Positions 20,620-31,608 of a DNA stretch of 64,000 bases are shown in pieces (the stretch's first letter is position 1; each line of letters opens with the position of its first letter). Under the pieces are notes generated by a model. The model searched no databases. It was given only the letters and a program-made list of their open reading frames with translations, and was not told where the DNA came from. Source of the stretch: Kingdonia uniflora (lineage: Eukaryota > Streptophyta > Magnoliopsida > Ranunculales > Circaeasteraceae). The DNA lies in NCBI GenBank assembly GCA_014058105.1, contig JACGCM010002659.1, positions 1,364,001-1,428,000 of the forward strand, in the 5' to 3' direction. The position numbers and the translations under genes are program-made.

Positions 20620-21215
20620 TTATCAATATGTACTTAATCATTTGTCTTTTATTACTTTATCATTTGTCTTCTTCTATACTTCACCATTTGTCTTGTGTCA
20701 TATTTATCATAAATATTTGCTACTTTATCATCGGCATTTTCTGTAGTTATTCATCTTTTCTCTAATTTATCTCATTTGTTTTAGGGATGGCTATCATTTT
20801 TTTGAGGGATGGCTGAAGTTGAGCTTTATATCATTTGTCTATTGCTACATTATCATTTGTCCTTTACTACTTTATCATCATTTGTCTTCTGCTACTATAT
20901 CATTTATATTATGCATCCTTACCTTTTTTCTTGTATCATTTTTATCATTTGCTTTTGCTACTTTATCACTGGCATGCTAATTTATATCATTTGTTTCAGG
21001 GATGGCTATCATTTGTTTGAGGGATAAAGTTGAGCTTTATATCATTTTTCTTCAGCTACTTTATCATTTGTGTTATGCATCCTTACCATTTTTTTTTGTG
21101 CTATTTTTAATATTTTTTTTCTGCTACATTATCATTGGCATTGGCTGTAGTTATTCATCTTTTGTATAATTTATATAATTTGTTTCAAGGATGGCTGAAG
21201 TTCAGCTTTATACTA
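20620..21215 (+). repeat. TATCATTTGTC-rich degenerate repeat
   Basis: Many copies of (T)TTATCATTTGTCT, often spaced by CTGCTACT, plus two longer duplicates of a block starting GGGATGGCTATCATTT (about 20,784 and 21,000) and of AGTTGAGCTTTATATCATTT. Long frames here come from the repeat itself and are not genes. Confidence 0.7.
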
Positions 21216-21233
21216 TTGCTTATTTTTAGGGGG

Positions 21234-22620
21234 TTATTGTACCTCTAAAAATCGGATCAATCTTTAGTTATGTTGGAGGAAGTACGAAACTTATCACACT
21301 AAGAGCGCACAACTCATATAAAGATTTCGTTATACTCCTTGAAGAAATAAGCGAAATCCATCATGAGGACTGTAAGCTCTATAACTTCGTCCATAGTTGT
21401 GCATACGCAATTTTTTCATTCTAGAACTTTACCGTAATGATCAATATGCATAAAAGTAATCCCGTCACACCCTTTCACATTTAGATTGCTAATGAGCATA
21501 GGGTACTTTCCCAGAACATTGTATCTAATTTCAGTTCAGATAAAAGGTTGTCCACCACTAAAAATATTAGTTTAGGTAAAGGGTTATCCTAAAATAGCAT
21601 TTGGATGTTTGAAGCGGGGGGACTTTTACCTTTTAACTCATTTCTTGATCCTGAACCTGAATACAGGGGCTACCAAAAAACAAACGGCAGAGGGCTTGAT
21701 CTACGTAGGTTTAGACCTTTAGTAGATGATGTTCCTCAATCAACCTTTTGAAACTATCCCTATTGAAGTTTCTCTCTCAAATGAACCTATGATAACTAAT
21801 GTTCCTCAATCAAATGTTCATCTTTCAAATAAACTTATGTTAAATAATGTTCCTCTTTCAAATGAACCTATCTTAACTAATGTTCCTTTTATAAATGAAC
21901 CTATGTTAACTAATGTTCCTCTTTTAATTGAAGTTGTGGTTGCTGATTTACCATTTAAAAATTAGCCTGAACCTATCTTTGGACAAACTGAACCTTCTGG
22001 TAAGCATGCAACATTTATCATTTGTAATGTGGGTTTTAACATTTATCATTATATTATTATCAAGCTAAGAAGCATTTTTGTCATCTGTTTAGCTGTATTA
22101 CAGTTTGGGTCAGCACCCTAACACGTGAAAGATCTCCTGGATTTTTCGGTTTAAATCTACTGCATACACAGAGGATCTCTATGACTTCAATAAATTTTTT
22201 AACATTAGTGATTTATATCAAGATAGGATTGTACTCAAAAATCACATAAGAGCTTATGCATTGGTAAACAAGTTCAATCTCGTACAAGTTCTAAGCAACG
22301 ACTATAAAATCATGGTACTTTGCAAAGGTCATAATTACTATTGGCAAATTTATGCGACAAGGTTGCTTGGTTCTTCCTTATGTAGAGTAAATACTTATTA
22401 TTGAGTGCATACATATATTAGAGTAGAAACTAAGTAAGGGAACGTGTATAAGGTAGCGTCTAGTAGATGGGTTACATCTATAATCAAGCAAAAACTACTA
22501 AAGGACCTAAACTATATAAAGCTGCAGGAATTATTGAAGATATGCATATTAATCACAATGTTAATGTAACATACAATCTTGCCTGGCTTGCAAAAGAAAA
22601 AGCCAGCTCAGAGGTAATAT
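21234..22620 (+). pseudogene. MULE transposase, N-terminal part
   Basis: Readable pieces match the start and DNA-binding part of mudrA-type proteins: KIGSIFSYVGGSTKLITL near 21,240; FKSTAYTEDLYDFN near 22,150; then LKNHIRAYALVNKFNL, VLCKGHNYYWQIYATRL, ending near 22,400. A repetitive frame at 21,726-21,965 has NVPLSNEPM-type repeats of about 12 residues and lies between them as a spacer. Introns or insertions and stops separate the blocks. Confidence 0.55.
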
Positions 22621-22843
22621 CAATTTATTTGTCATTTGTTCACTCATCACTCGTCATTTGTTCAATCATGTTTATCATGTCATCATATGTCCTTTTTCCT
22701 ATCATTTTAGTCATTCATTTTCCCTTTCATATTTATCGTTTGTCTATTCTATAATTTTATTTGATCCAACACATTTATTTTAGATGGGAGACAACTTTAA
22801 ACACGTATACTAACTACTTACAACCTACTTTGTAAAAGTTAGG

Positions 22844-23401
22844 TTGGTTGGTCTAGATTTAGTATTTTGCATACAAACTACGAGTTGTAAGGATAAGATA
22901 TACACAAGGTGTTTTTGGTATTTTTGTGCTCCCAAAAAAAGTTATAAGCTATTAAGACCCGTTATAGTGATTGAAGAAACTTTTTTAAAAGGGAGATATC
23001 GTGGGACTCTACTAACAGCCATCGCCATTGACCCAAGCAATCATATTTTTCCACATGTATTTTCAGTAACAGAGTCGGAGACCATCAAAAGTTGGACATA
23101 CTTCTTGGTGATGTTTGGGTCAAATTTTCATAGTTTTGACACTAGATTCGTCGTTATCTCTGATACGAACCCTGGAATTATTAATATTGTACCCAAGGTG
23201 CTTCCATTTAATGTCCATACGTTTTGTGCCTTGCACATATCTAACCACATTAAAACTACCTTTGAAAGTACGAAGATTGTATTTTGGATGGCAACAGAGG
23301 CTCTAACCTACATTAATTTCGATGAACACATGCATTATATTCGAAATATGGATCTAATGGGTCTCCAATATATACCAGGTTTCCTTGGAAACCTGGTATA
23401 A
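22844..23401 (+). pseudogene. MULE transposase catalytic domain
   Basis: The frame carries the MULE core: RPVIVIEETFLKGRYRGTLL (family VDGTFLKGxYxG), AIDPSNHIFPHVFSVTES, SWTYFLVMF, FVVISDTNPGIINIV (family ISDRHxGI with the second catalytic Asp), and FCALHISNHIK, matching the CxxH motif. The first catalytic Asp is replaced by Glu (IEET). The frame ends at 23,399 after a palindromic CCAGGTTTCCTTGGAAACCTGG near 23,376. Such enzymes cut at terminal inverted repeats and integrate the element. The exon is open but the rest of the gene is broken. Confidence 0.8.
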
Positions 23402-23573
23402 TCTGTACATTCCAATGAGTAGATATGCTATCATTCTTTATTGATAAGCTTGACATTAATTATTGCAATAATAGTCATTATTACTCCTTTGTAGTTATTC
23501 ATTTTCAATTTGTCAACATTTCGTACTTATTTGCCATTCATTTGCCATAATTTTTAATTGCTTTAGATACGGC

Positions 23574-24000
23574 GTGGCTTACACTAATCATCTCGAGAGT
23601 TAGAATAACGTTATTGTGAAAGTGAGAGATCTCCCTATCCTTGTGGTTATTGATGAATTGCGTAAAATTTGTTTGAAAATATCTTACACGTATAAGGAGG
23701 AAGCCAAGATGAGTCAAGCTCGCTTAACTCCATGGGCTATGGATCACTGTGTGAGTAGAAAGTTTGTGGCAGATTTACTAACTTCCAGGGTTTGTACAAT
23801 ATGTTACCATTTTCAGATGACTATAACAAAGCCAATTTAGTAAATATTGAGGATGGTACTTGTTCTTATCGTTGGTGGCAAACGATGGGGATACCTTGTG
23901 AACACGGAGTACACGCTCTCAGTCTTGCGAATGTTGATCCAACTACACGTGTGTTTGATCACTACAAAATAATAGATTCAAGGCTGTTTATGAACTGATA
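23574..24000 (+). pseudogene. MULE transposase, C-terminal SWIM zinc finger
   Basis: Two overlapping frames give the end of the protein: WAMDHCVSRKFVADLL, then NLVNIEDGTCSYRWWQTMG, IPCEHGVHAL and VFDHYK. The SWIM pattern CxCx(n)CxH is visible as CSY...CEH, so the second cysteine is lost. One frameshift separates the two halves near 23,790. In family members this finger helps bind the element's DNA ends. Confidence 0.7.
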
Positions 24001-24399
24001 TGGATTCTTATCATAGGAATAGAGCTGTGGGAAATTTTAAAAACTAATAAACATGCTCGTACTCCTATAGTAACAGTTTGAGTTGGTCATCCTTACATTT
24101 AAAGGAAGAGAAAGGGAAAAAATGCCAAGCTTGGTCACCAAACAAAGATTTTGTAGTAGGTGCCAAAAAATAGACACATTCATTGTTCTTGTAAGCTTCT
24201 GCCAATTCCATCTGACGACAATACACATTCAACAATGGCACTGTCTTTTAGGATAAGCATTGAGCCACCTGTAACCCCAGATAAAGATGTTACAATCAGT
24301 TTACACTAAATAGTTTGGGTACTCACTATTTGAAAGCCAAAAACAAATAAAGCAAAACAAATATTCATACAAGGGAATTTTTATATATATATTAGAACA
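24001..24399 (-). other. Unassigned stretch after the transposase
   Basis: No plus-strand gene. A minus-strand open stretch near 24,037-24,228 could be part of the decayed gene at 24,400-24,770, but I see no recognisable domain. Confidence 0.3.
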
Positions 24400-24770
24400 A
24401 AAAACTAAGAGATTTCACATCTCCTCACTTAAGGATTTCTTATGACATTTAATAACCCTGATCTTCTGCTCGAGATTTCTAATCTTACAAGCTGACTCCT
24501 ACCATATTTTCTTGTGCTCATCCCAGTCCAACTTTAGGGCACAAACATAATTTTCCAAGAAGCAAATATTTGATCCACATCCTTTATTTTTTTTGCTAAC
24601 TTTATCCAATTCTTCATCCATTTGATTGAACTCTCCTAATTTCTCCTTGTACTATTTATAATGCTCTTTCAGTAGTTGTGCCTTCTCGTCAGAGTAATCC
24701 TTCTCCATTAGGCAAATTCTATTCAATTTGAAGAGACGTTTGTCATTTTCTTCTTTTTTAATCCCTATTG
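24400..24770 (-). pseudogene. Antisense coiled-coil exon inside the MULE region
   Basis: The minus strand reads about 120 codons rich in Lys/Glu/Leu with heptad spacing: KKEENDKRLFKLNRICLMEK, then KAQLLKEHYK, YKEKLGEFNQMDEELDKVSK and IRNLEQKIRVI. Two TAG stops interrupt it. No family is recognised. It is antisense to the transposase, so it would be a second gene of the element or a captured host fragment. Confidence 0.45.
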
Positions 24771-25162
24771 CCTGAAACCAATCAAGAGTTATGTTCGAAG
24801 AAACATGGCTAAATCTAGTGGATTGCAATATTTTTGGTTTTCTTTATTATCTTATATTGTCTTATATTAAAAAGATTAGGTTTAGCATTTAAATAGTGGA
24901 GTTTTGATGATATATACTAGGGAATCGAATGTCTTGAGATAAATTTCTTACATTGGGAAGATACTTTAAAACACGTGTGGCAGGGTTTAGAGTGTAGGCA
25001 ACACGTGGGTGTTTTAGATATGCTTGTTGTATATGTAATTTATACTCCGTGTATCATAATCAAAGAGTCTTTAAGTTGAGTTATTTAATCAAGTATTAAA
25101 GATTGACTGTATAGAAAAGAATTTATCAAAATTAAAACAAATTATTTGTCATTGGTTCATAT
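24771..25162. other. No gene seen
   Basis: AT-rich sequence with no recognisable coding or repeat structure apart from occasional TCATTTGT motifs. Confidence 0.4.
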
Positions 25163-25555
25163 ATGGAGTGTTATTATAATGTACTGAATTGTCACCATAA
25201 AAATAATGTCATTCTCCGTAAAGGATTTGTCATCTTTTCATGCAAAATGCGTTATTTAGCTGCAACAAATTGTCACCTTATTGTGGTCTGGTATTTAGAG
25301 CCATGCCATTTAAATGAAGACTCTTCATATATATTAGTAGATCTTTCTTTAATGTCCGAATACGAGGCCAGGAAAATTTATTTCGAAGCGCTTCAGTCCA
25401 AAGACAAACGTCTAAGGAAACGGATAAAATTATTGTGCAAATTTAATCTAAAGAGGGGTGCTGAAAGAATGCCCTTAAGAATACTTGAGATAAATCTAGC
25501 AATTACAAGGCAAGTGAAGGTGAACTTGAGGATGGAGTTTCGAGAGAATCGTTAA
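25163..25555 (+). pseudogene. Unrecognised 130-codon frame
   Basis: An open frame with a weakly charged C-terminal half (EYEARKIYFEALQSKDKRLRKR and further Lys/Arg-rich sequence). It shows no domain that I recognise. It may be an exon of the same gene as the zinc-finger relic at 25,921, which lies downstream on the same strand. Confidence 0.3.
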
Positions 25556-25920
25556 AGCAAAATGGTCTTTTTTGAAAATATTGGTTGTAATGATGGCTTT
25601 GATAAGTACAATAGACTTGGTCCTGAAGTTGTGCTATCACCGGGCATCATGAGCAACGGTGATGAAGGAAGTGTGTCAGATTAAGATAATTTGTCTTCTG
25701 TATTTTTGAATGTGTCATTTATATCAACAGTTTGTATCATCAGAATTTTCATTGCATAATAGATTAATAGTTGTCATCTGTTATTGCCATTTTGTCATTT
25801 GTAATCTGCCATTTCTTTGAACCTTTTTCTTGGGTTTTTGTAATTTTGCGTGTTTGTTTACTACACATCCTGCTGTTCTTTCCAGTTCTCAAACATTACA
25901 TACTTCCCTAGCAACGATGC

Positions 25921-26329
25921 ATTCCCTTGTTTGCTGGTACGGTAAAAATTGTGATCTTCGTCTCTCACGCACAAGCCTCAACCTTAACCTCTAGTTTTGT
26001 CAATGCCTACGCAAATTTGATGGGCATAGTTTTTAGACGTGGGAGATGAGGTGTGAAAGTGCGATTATGGTTTCATTTATTGGGTGTCTAAACCAGCCGA
26101 TAAAAGATTCTACCTTTGTCCACAATACCATTGCCAGTTCAATTTTTTTTTTTGGTATCGTCTACGCCCGATGACGGATGAAATCACAAATTCTGGTCGA
26201 GGGAGAAATCAGATCCTGGAAACTATTACAAATATAACTTATACTCAACTAAGGATCTCCAAGGTCAGAATGAAGATACTGGAAAATTTTATACCTGAAT
26301 TAAAATCTTTAGATATTAGCAAGTTATGA
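25921..26329 (+). pseudogene. Possible GRF-type zinc finger relic
   Basis: Two pieces separated by frameshifts and about 100 bp of insertion: CWYGKNCDLRLSRTSLNLN, like the first half of a plant GRF finger (Cys-x-Cys-G...RTSxTxxNPGR), and KRFYLCPQYHCQFNFFFWY, like its second half (RRFYxCPxYxxxxCxFFxW). A charged segment, LRISKVRMKILENFIPEL, follows. The match is by eye and incomplete. Such fingers occur in plant transposon-related proteins. Confidence 0.3.
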
Positions 26330-26525
26330 AATATGTAGGAGTGTGAACTGTACTATTCATTCTAGCTAATGGGTGGTTTGGATATCTTTGAGTGTCATTT
26401 ATTTATGGCTTTAACATGACAAACTCTTTAAAAACAAATGATAAAATATTTCATTAATAAGGCCAAACAATGATCAACGAATTACAAATTTTTCGGAACA
26501 TCAGCATTATAAAAGATAGACAAAT

Positions 26526-26708
26526 CTATGGTTTAAGATCGGATAAGCTCTCTTCAATTAGATCTAACCTCTCCTCCAACTATTCAAGCATTTCATCAAT
26601 ATGGTCAAGATTCAAATCTATGGTTGTAAACCCAACAACCATCCTATTGTCAATGTCCTCGACAACTGATTTAAGCTTTGTAAAGAAATCACCTCCCTGA
26701 GAAGTCAT
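26526..26708 (-). pseudogene. Antisense coiled-coil ORF with one stop
   Basis: Minus strand from an ATG at 26,708: MTSQGGDFFTKLKSVVED, then DRMVVGFTTIDLNLDHIDE-like sequence up to an in-frame TAG (26,582-26,580), then LEERLDLIEESLSDLKP and the terminal stop. Heptad Leu/Ile spacing suggests a coiled coil. A second ATG at 26,808 opens a Pro/His/Gln-rich frame shifted from this one, probably its N-terminus. No family recognised. It is oriented like the coiled-coil exon at 24,400. Confidence 0.4.
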
Positions 26709-27035
26709 CCTCTGTGGTTTGGGGTTGCCCCCATACCGGCTGGGTTTGTATTTCCTGCGGTATTCTTGGATGGTGGTTGTGAAGATGGCGTGGACAGCCA
26801 GAATCCATTATGATTAATTAATTCTGGAGTAAAACTTCATATATATAGCAGAAAAAGAATAAGTTGCGAAGATAATCATTAGCGTGACTTGTTAAACAAT
26901 CTTTTGGAGTCAGAAAGACATAACAAGACAAGACAAGAACAAGGAAATACAACAAGAAATAAAAATTCTTTAAAAATATAGTAGGAAAGCAATATCCTTG
27001 TTATGCATGGACGAATGAAAAAATATATATAACAA

Positions 27036-27265
27036 CTGACAAGTATTTCATAACTGAATGACATGAAATTGATGACAAAAAAAAAACAAAAAAAAAAAAA
27101 ACAAATGACAAATATTTCATAAGTGAATTACTTGAAATTGATGATAAATGATAAAAAATTTGATAACAAATGACAAATATTTCATAACTGAATGATATGA
27201 AATTGATGACAAACAGAATAAAATAAAATATCAAATGATAAATATTTCATAATTGAATGAGGTTA
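27036..27265. repeat. Tandem repeat, about four units of 64-69 bp
   Basis: Units start near 27,036, 27,105, 27,169 and 27,236, each resembling TGACAAATATTTCATAACTG and ending GAAATTGATGACAAA. Poly-A runs lie between the first two. The TGACAAATG/TGATAAATG words are the reverse complement of the TCATTTGTC motif in the left arm. Confidence 0.8.
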
Positions 27266-27627
27266 AAGTTTAAAAATCTACAGAAGATTATAATATATAA
27301 CAAAATGAGGTTAATTTACAAATTTATAGAAAAGATGATAATGTACAACAAATGGATGTTAAAGTTTAGAATTCAGCGTCCGGCACAACTCCTAGACTCA
27401 ATATGCCATAAGTAATAGTATAATGACATTCATCACCATTTATCTTTGCTGGAAATTTTATCTCCTTTAATGTACTCTCTAAAAAGAACGAGTAGACAGA
27501 TCCCACAGTTATTGAAATTTGGCTATTTTGGATAATCTAAAAAACGAGTTGTCCAACACGAGTTAATACCATAAAATTTTACCCTTAATTTGGTAGATGG
27601 GTTACGATCATCATTATTATGTTATAT
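27266..27627. other. No gene seen
   Basis: AT-rich sequence up to the left border of L3. It may include the unlocated right end of the MULE-like element. Confidence 0.35.
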
Positions 27628-28723
27628 TGATCGATTATAAACCGATGTCTTAAAAGACCCACAAGTGCACGGTGTACCGTTAAGTACAAGGGTAAGCGGG
27701 GTCGTATCCCTAGAGACTTGTGGTACGAATTATACTTCGAGCTAATAGTTTTATCCAATAACAACGAGTTTGTATAGGTTTTAAAATAAAAAGAAGAATG
27801 AAGCAAATTATAAGATAAATAGGAGTGGAAACCAAGACATCGATTTCACTCCATCCGTTGTAACCTTGAGATAGTGTACCTAGTTAGAGCATTCACGAAT
27901 TCCCATATCGCATATCCTTGGTCGGGTATATACAATACATCATGAGATAAGATAATTATTGATTGGGAGCTACCCATAAACCAACTTATTCAACCATGTT
28001 CCAGTTGATAAGCATGAATTATGCTCTCTTCTCCATGTTCCTAACCTATCCTGTTATGGTCAAACAAGATGGTTACTTAGATTCCTTATTCCTCCTAATC
28101 CTAGCTATGGTCAAGCATAGAACGAAGGAATATGAATATGCATTATGCTGGGATAAAGAGATTATAATTACTCTAACTAAACTACACAATTTACACTAAG
28201 GCTACATTGGATGGAGCTTCCTCTAGCCTTGGCTAAAAGGCTTAGCTACTCAACCCTTTGATCATTGCCATTATACTATTACTAATATAAGAGTAAAAGA
28301 TAATAAATAGAGAAGAACAAGAACTTTATTGCTTATTGAACCTTGATATTTATACTCTCTAAAATCATCTCTCATGGGTGGGATTCCCCTCCTATTTATA
28401 GAGTACAGGAAGGGTTACTAAATATCACCATTAATATAAAATCATGCATAGATATTATAACTCATGAGAATAATATCTATATTTAATTCTCTTCAATGGG
28501 CTTCCATGCATGGGCCTTTTGGTTAACAACTTCAAATGAGAATCATTGTTGGAGTGTATCACCTTTGTTCTTCGATAAAAGCTAGAAAAATGAACGACTG
28601 GTTTATCATGTGACCAATTTCTAAAAATACAAACAAAAGTACTATTAGTGTCACATTTATTTAATAAATGACTAGGTAGATATAAATTTAGGAGTTGTAC
28701 GCGTAAATATTACGTGTCTATCA
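27628..28723 (-). repeat. L3 3' LTR
   Basis: 1,096 bp. Plus-strand edges are TGATCGATTATAAACC and ATTACGTGTCTATCA. Same structure as 3304-4400. Confidence 0.9.
27996..28199 (+). CDS. Antisense ORF conserved in L-family LTRs (L3 3' LTR copy)
   Basis: The same 67-codon frame, antisense to the LTR, from ATGTTCCAG to TAA, ending TKLHNLH. Hydrophobic segments around YALFSMFLTYPVMV and LFLLILAMV are kept. Confidence 0.25.
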   Translation: MFQLISMNYALFSMFLTYPVMVKQDGYLDSLFLLILAMVKHRTKEYEYALCWDKEIIITLTKLHNLH

Positions 28724-30078
28724 AATACCCTTGAACTTATATTTTGCTAGTCCTCGAGCAAAAGTAAACAAAAACCATTTTCACATGTCATTCGGCTGCA
28801 TTTAGCGTTTGCAACAAGCCGTTAAACCCCCAGGTTCCCCTGGTGGACGAGTGTTGTCTCATAAGCATTTGCAGTGACTATACCCACAAAAGTTAATAAT
28901 AATATTTTAAACAATTCTAGAATACACATGACTCATTTCCTATGAACTTATCCTTACTTAGTTGTGACATAAATATACCAATGAAAAAATCCTTAAACTT
29001 GTCATTATTTCAAGTATAGCAACAAATATTTTAAGCTTATCCGAAACTAGAGGTACTACCTCAAGATTAGAATGAGATTCAAGTATTTTGCTTTAGCTAT
29101 ATTTGAGTGCATAGTGAAAATAGCTTTATTGCCTAGTACGTTATCTAGAATAATTTACTCAATTTTTTGTAGTCTAGTTCTTACTAGAATAAATTCAACG
29201 GTCAGTTCGACAAGTACCTTAGATAATTTTTCTTCCTAGAATTTTACTTTTTTCTTTTCTTTTGCGAGCCTTTTTTATTGAGTACATTGTTTCCCAGTGA
29301 AGCCTCCATTACAAGAAGTTTTCGGTCTACAATCTCTGCCAGTTAGCTAAGGCTGTTAGGGTATAGTGCCCCATCATGATCTAAACTCAGGATTCTCACA
29401 AGTAATATTTTCTTGTGCTCATTTCACATAGTTCATGGTCAAACTCGAGATTGGTGATAACTTTTCCTCTTTCAGCTCTTAATCATGCGAGTAGCCTTGC
29501 AGCGTGAAAATTTTTAGAACACATTTGGCTTATTATTTATTCTTAGGAATGAACTTATTCTTAGGCAGTTGTCAGCCTTGTAGCAAACTATTCATAACAT
29601 AAATGTTAAATTTTCCGTATACTGTGCAAAAATCTATTGAAGGTATTAATTGCAAAACTTCAGTGAAGGGCACGTTTTCAAAATATGTCAAGTTAACTTG
29701 AATTAGTCGCTAATATAAAGATAGTACCTCTAGCTTAAGATATTCCAAAATATTCAAGTGTATACTTGGTACAATTTCAAAATTTAGGTTTTCTCATAAT
29801 ATTTATGTCAAGGTAAAATCAGTTTAAGTGTTTGGAAATTCGTCAAAAATATTTCATAAATTTTCTAAGTGTCATTATTTCACTTTTCTTCAAAAAAGAT
29901 TTAAAGAAATGGATTTTCTACCCCCAAACTTAAATAAAATATTGTCCTCAATGTTTGAGAACAAAACTTAATACATGAAATGGGAAATAAGAAACTGGAA
30001 CTTCTCACCTGAATGTACCCCCAAACTTGAATGTCATGATATAAGTCTAAAGGGGTACTAAGTATAATAATTGATGAA
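28724..30078 (-). other. L3 3' non-coding region
   Basis: Collinear with 1767-3303 of L1, including the CTACCCCCAAACTTAAATAAA block near 29,920 (minus strand of the Athila-like TTTAAGTTTGGGGGTAG). No gene. Confidence 0.6.
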
Positions 30079-31608
30079 CTATCCAGTTTGCAAGTTCTCC
30101 TTAAATAGCAGAGTAACACCAAAATTGTCCTTATCCTTGAATAACCAGATAATAAAAAAATAGTGGTTCTCCTTATCTGTACCTAATTGTGCCAATTTAA
30201 TCATGTTACATACAAATAAATTTGAGTCTAATCCCCCAGAATAAAGATTTTCTTTATTTAATTTATGGGGAATCTCACTTTGAGATATTTTACAAGGTAT
30301 ACCCCCATACACCAAAAATGTATCTTGATATTCATCATTTTCCAAAAGGTGACTTGAACCATTAAAATGATGTCGATCGGGTGGTTGTGGGTCGGGCTCA
30401 AGTTTGTATGACTCAGTTGCAAGTGATAATGCTTGTACTATTTTAAGAATTACGAGGTCATCCCAGTACTTCAAATATTTCAAACATTGATCAATAGAGT
30501 AGGTACAACTAGAGTTATCGCGCAACAAATCTTAAAATTCATTAACAATTATGGTTCCCCCAAGTGGCTTGTGAAATGAAGATATATGCATAGGTATAGG
30601 GAGGGCAGGTGAAGGAGTAACCAAAACAGAATCAACCCCCATTAATAGTGATATATCCTGCAAAGAAAGGTCGTCCACCCACTGGTTTTCAATATCGCAA
30701 TTTGTGTCATGTGGACGCGGCTCAAGGTAAGGCTGAGGTGACTCATAAGGAGATTGAGAAGGAAATGACAAGTTGATAGCATCTGCAATAGGTTCGGCAA
30801 TTTCCAATTTCTTAACTTTGGTACAAATATCATTATCTGCAAATTCCTCGCATATTATCGTATATTGAGATGGTGATTCCATATATTCATATTTTATCTC
30901 GTCATCATCATCGTCAGAAAAATCATTAGAGGAGAGGGAAAAATATATAGTCTTAGTCATAGTTACCTTGAATAAATTTATTTGGTTGACAAATGAAATG
31001 ATAGATGATGACATCGATGGTTGAATATAGAGGGCTTCTTCAAGATCTTCTTGTGACATAGGATCATCGACCTTAAAATATTCATCTTCTAAATCTGTCT
31101 CACAATATGGTATCCATTCACCCCACGGAGAAAACATTCCTTGATTACTCTTGAATTCATCTATTTTTAAATCACAAGGGAATTTAACTTCGGATTGTTC
31201 TTCTTCATTGCTTAGAAGTTTTTTATGCTCTATTTTACTCCACATAGTTGATAACTGAGTTATCTGAGTCTCTAATCTAGAGATAGATTGGGTCATAGAA
31301 GTTTGATTCACCAATGTCTGTTATTGGAATTGTATCATTTGTTGCTGAAAGTGCAATGCTTGTTATTGGCTTTCCATTGATTGTTGCATGAAGAGAGCAA
31401 AGGTATCTACCAAAGATGGTTGTGGTGGAGCGGGTAGAAACTGATTGGATGACTGGACGGACTGATGGGCCTGTATATATAAATTAGATTGGAAAGGTTC
31501 CACGTATTGAGAATTTTGGTGATCCCATGATTAAAAATGATTTTGAGGTCGTTGTGGGATGTCGAATTGTGAGTTGCATGGATTCCAATGTTCTTGCATG
31601 CATGACAT
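30079..31608 (-). pseudogene. Single long ORF of the L family (L3 copy)
   Basis: One frame of 510 codons with four internal stops: one near 31,530 and two that replace Gln codons near 31,353 and 31,320 in the N-terminal third, and one at 30,532. From the N-terminus: a Gln/Asn/Pro-rich stretch (MSCMQEHWNPCNSQFDIPQ; FLPAPPQPSLVDTFALFMQQ), a short coiled coil (MTQSISRLETQITQLSTMW) resembling the region behind the capsid in Athila gag proteins, a strongly acidic middle (SSNDFSDDDDDEIKYEYMES), then a conserved C-terminal part (DQCLKYLKYWDD; HRHHFNGSS-like PPDRHHFNGSS; EIPHKLNKENLYSGGLDS). No zinc finger or enzyme motif is seen. It may supply a packaging or trans-acting function, or be a gag relic. 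Confidence 0.6.

Larger units (their letters stand above)
20600..27350 (+). mobile_element. Decayed MULE-like DNA transposon region (ends not located)
   Basis: A mudrA-type transposase relic lies in the middle on the plus strand. The flanking and intronic DNA is full of the motif TATCATTTGTC on the left (about 20,630-21,230, also near 22,620, 23,500 and 25,750) and of its reverse complement near 27,040-27,250. Such motif-rich, oppositely oriented arms would fit subterminal repeats. I could not find terminal inverted repeats or a 9-bp target duplication, so the limits are approximate. Confidence 0.5.

Noticed and set aside
20809..21027. Hydrophobic frames with ICLLLHYHL-type repeats
   Set aside because: Translation of the TATCATTTGTC repeat; two overlapping frames look equally good.
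26879..27234. Phe/Ile/Ser-rich minus-strand frames
   Set aside because: Translation of the AT-rich tandem repeat at 27,036-27,265.
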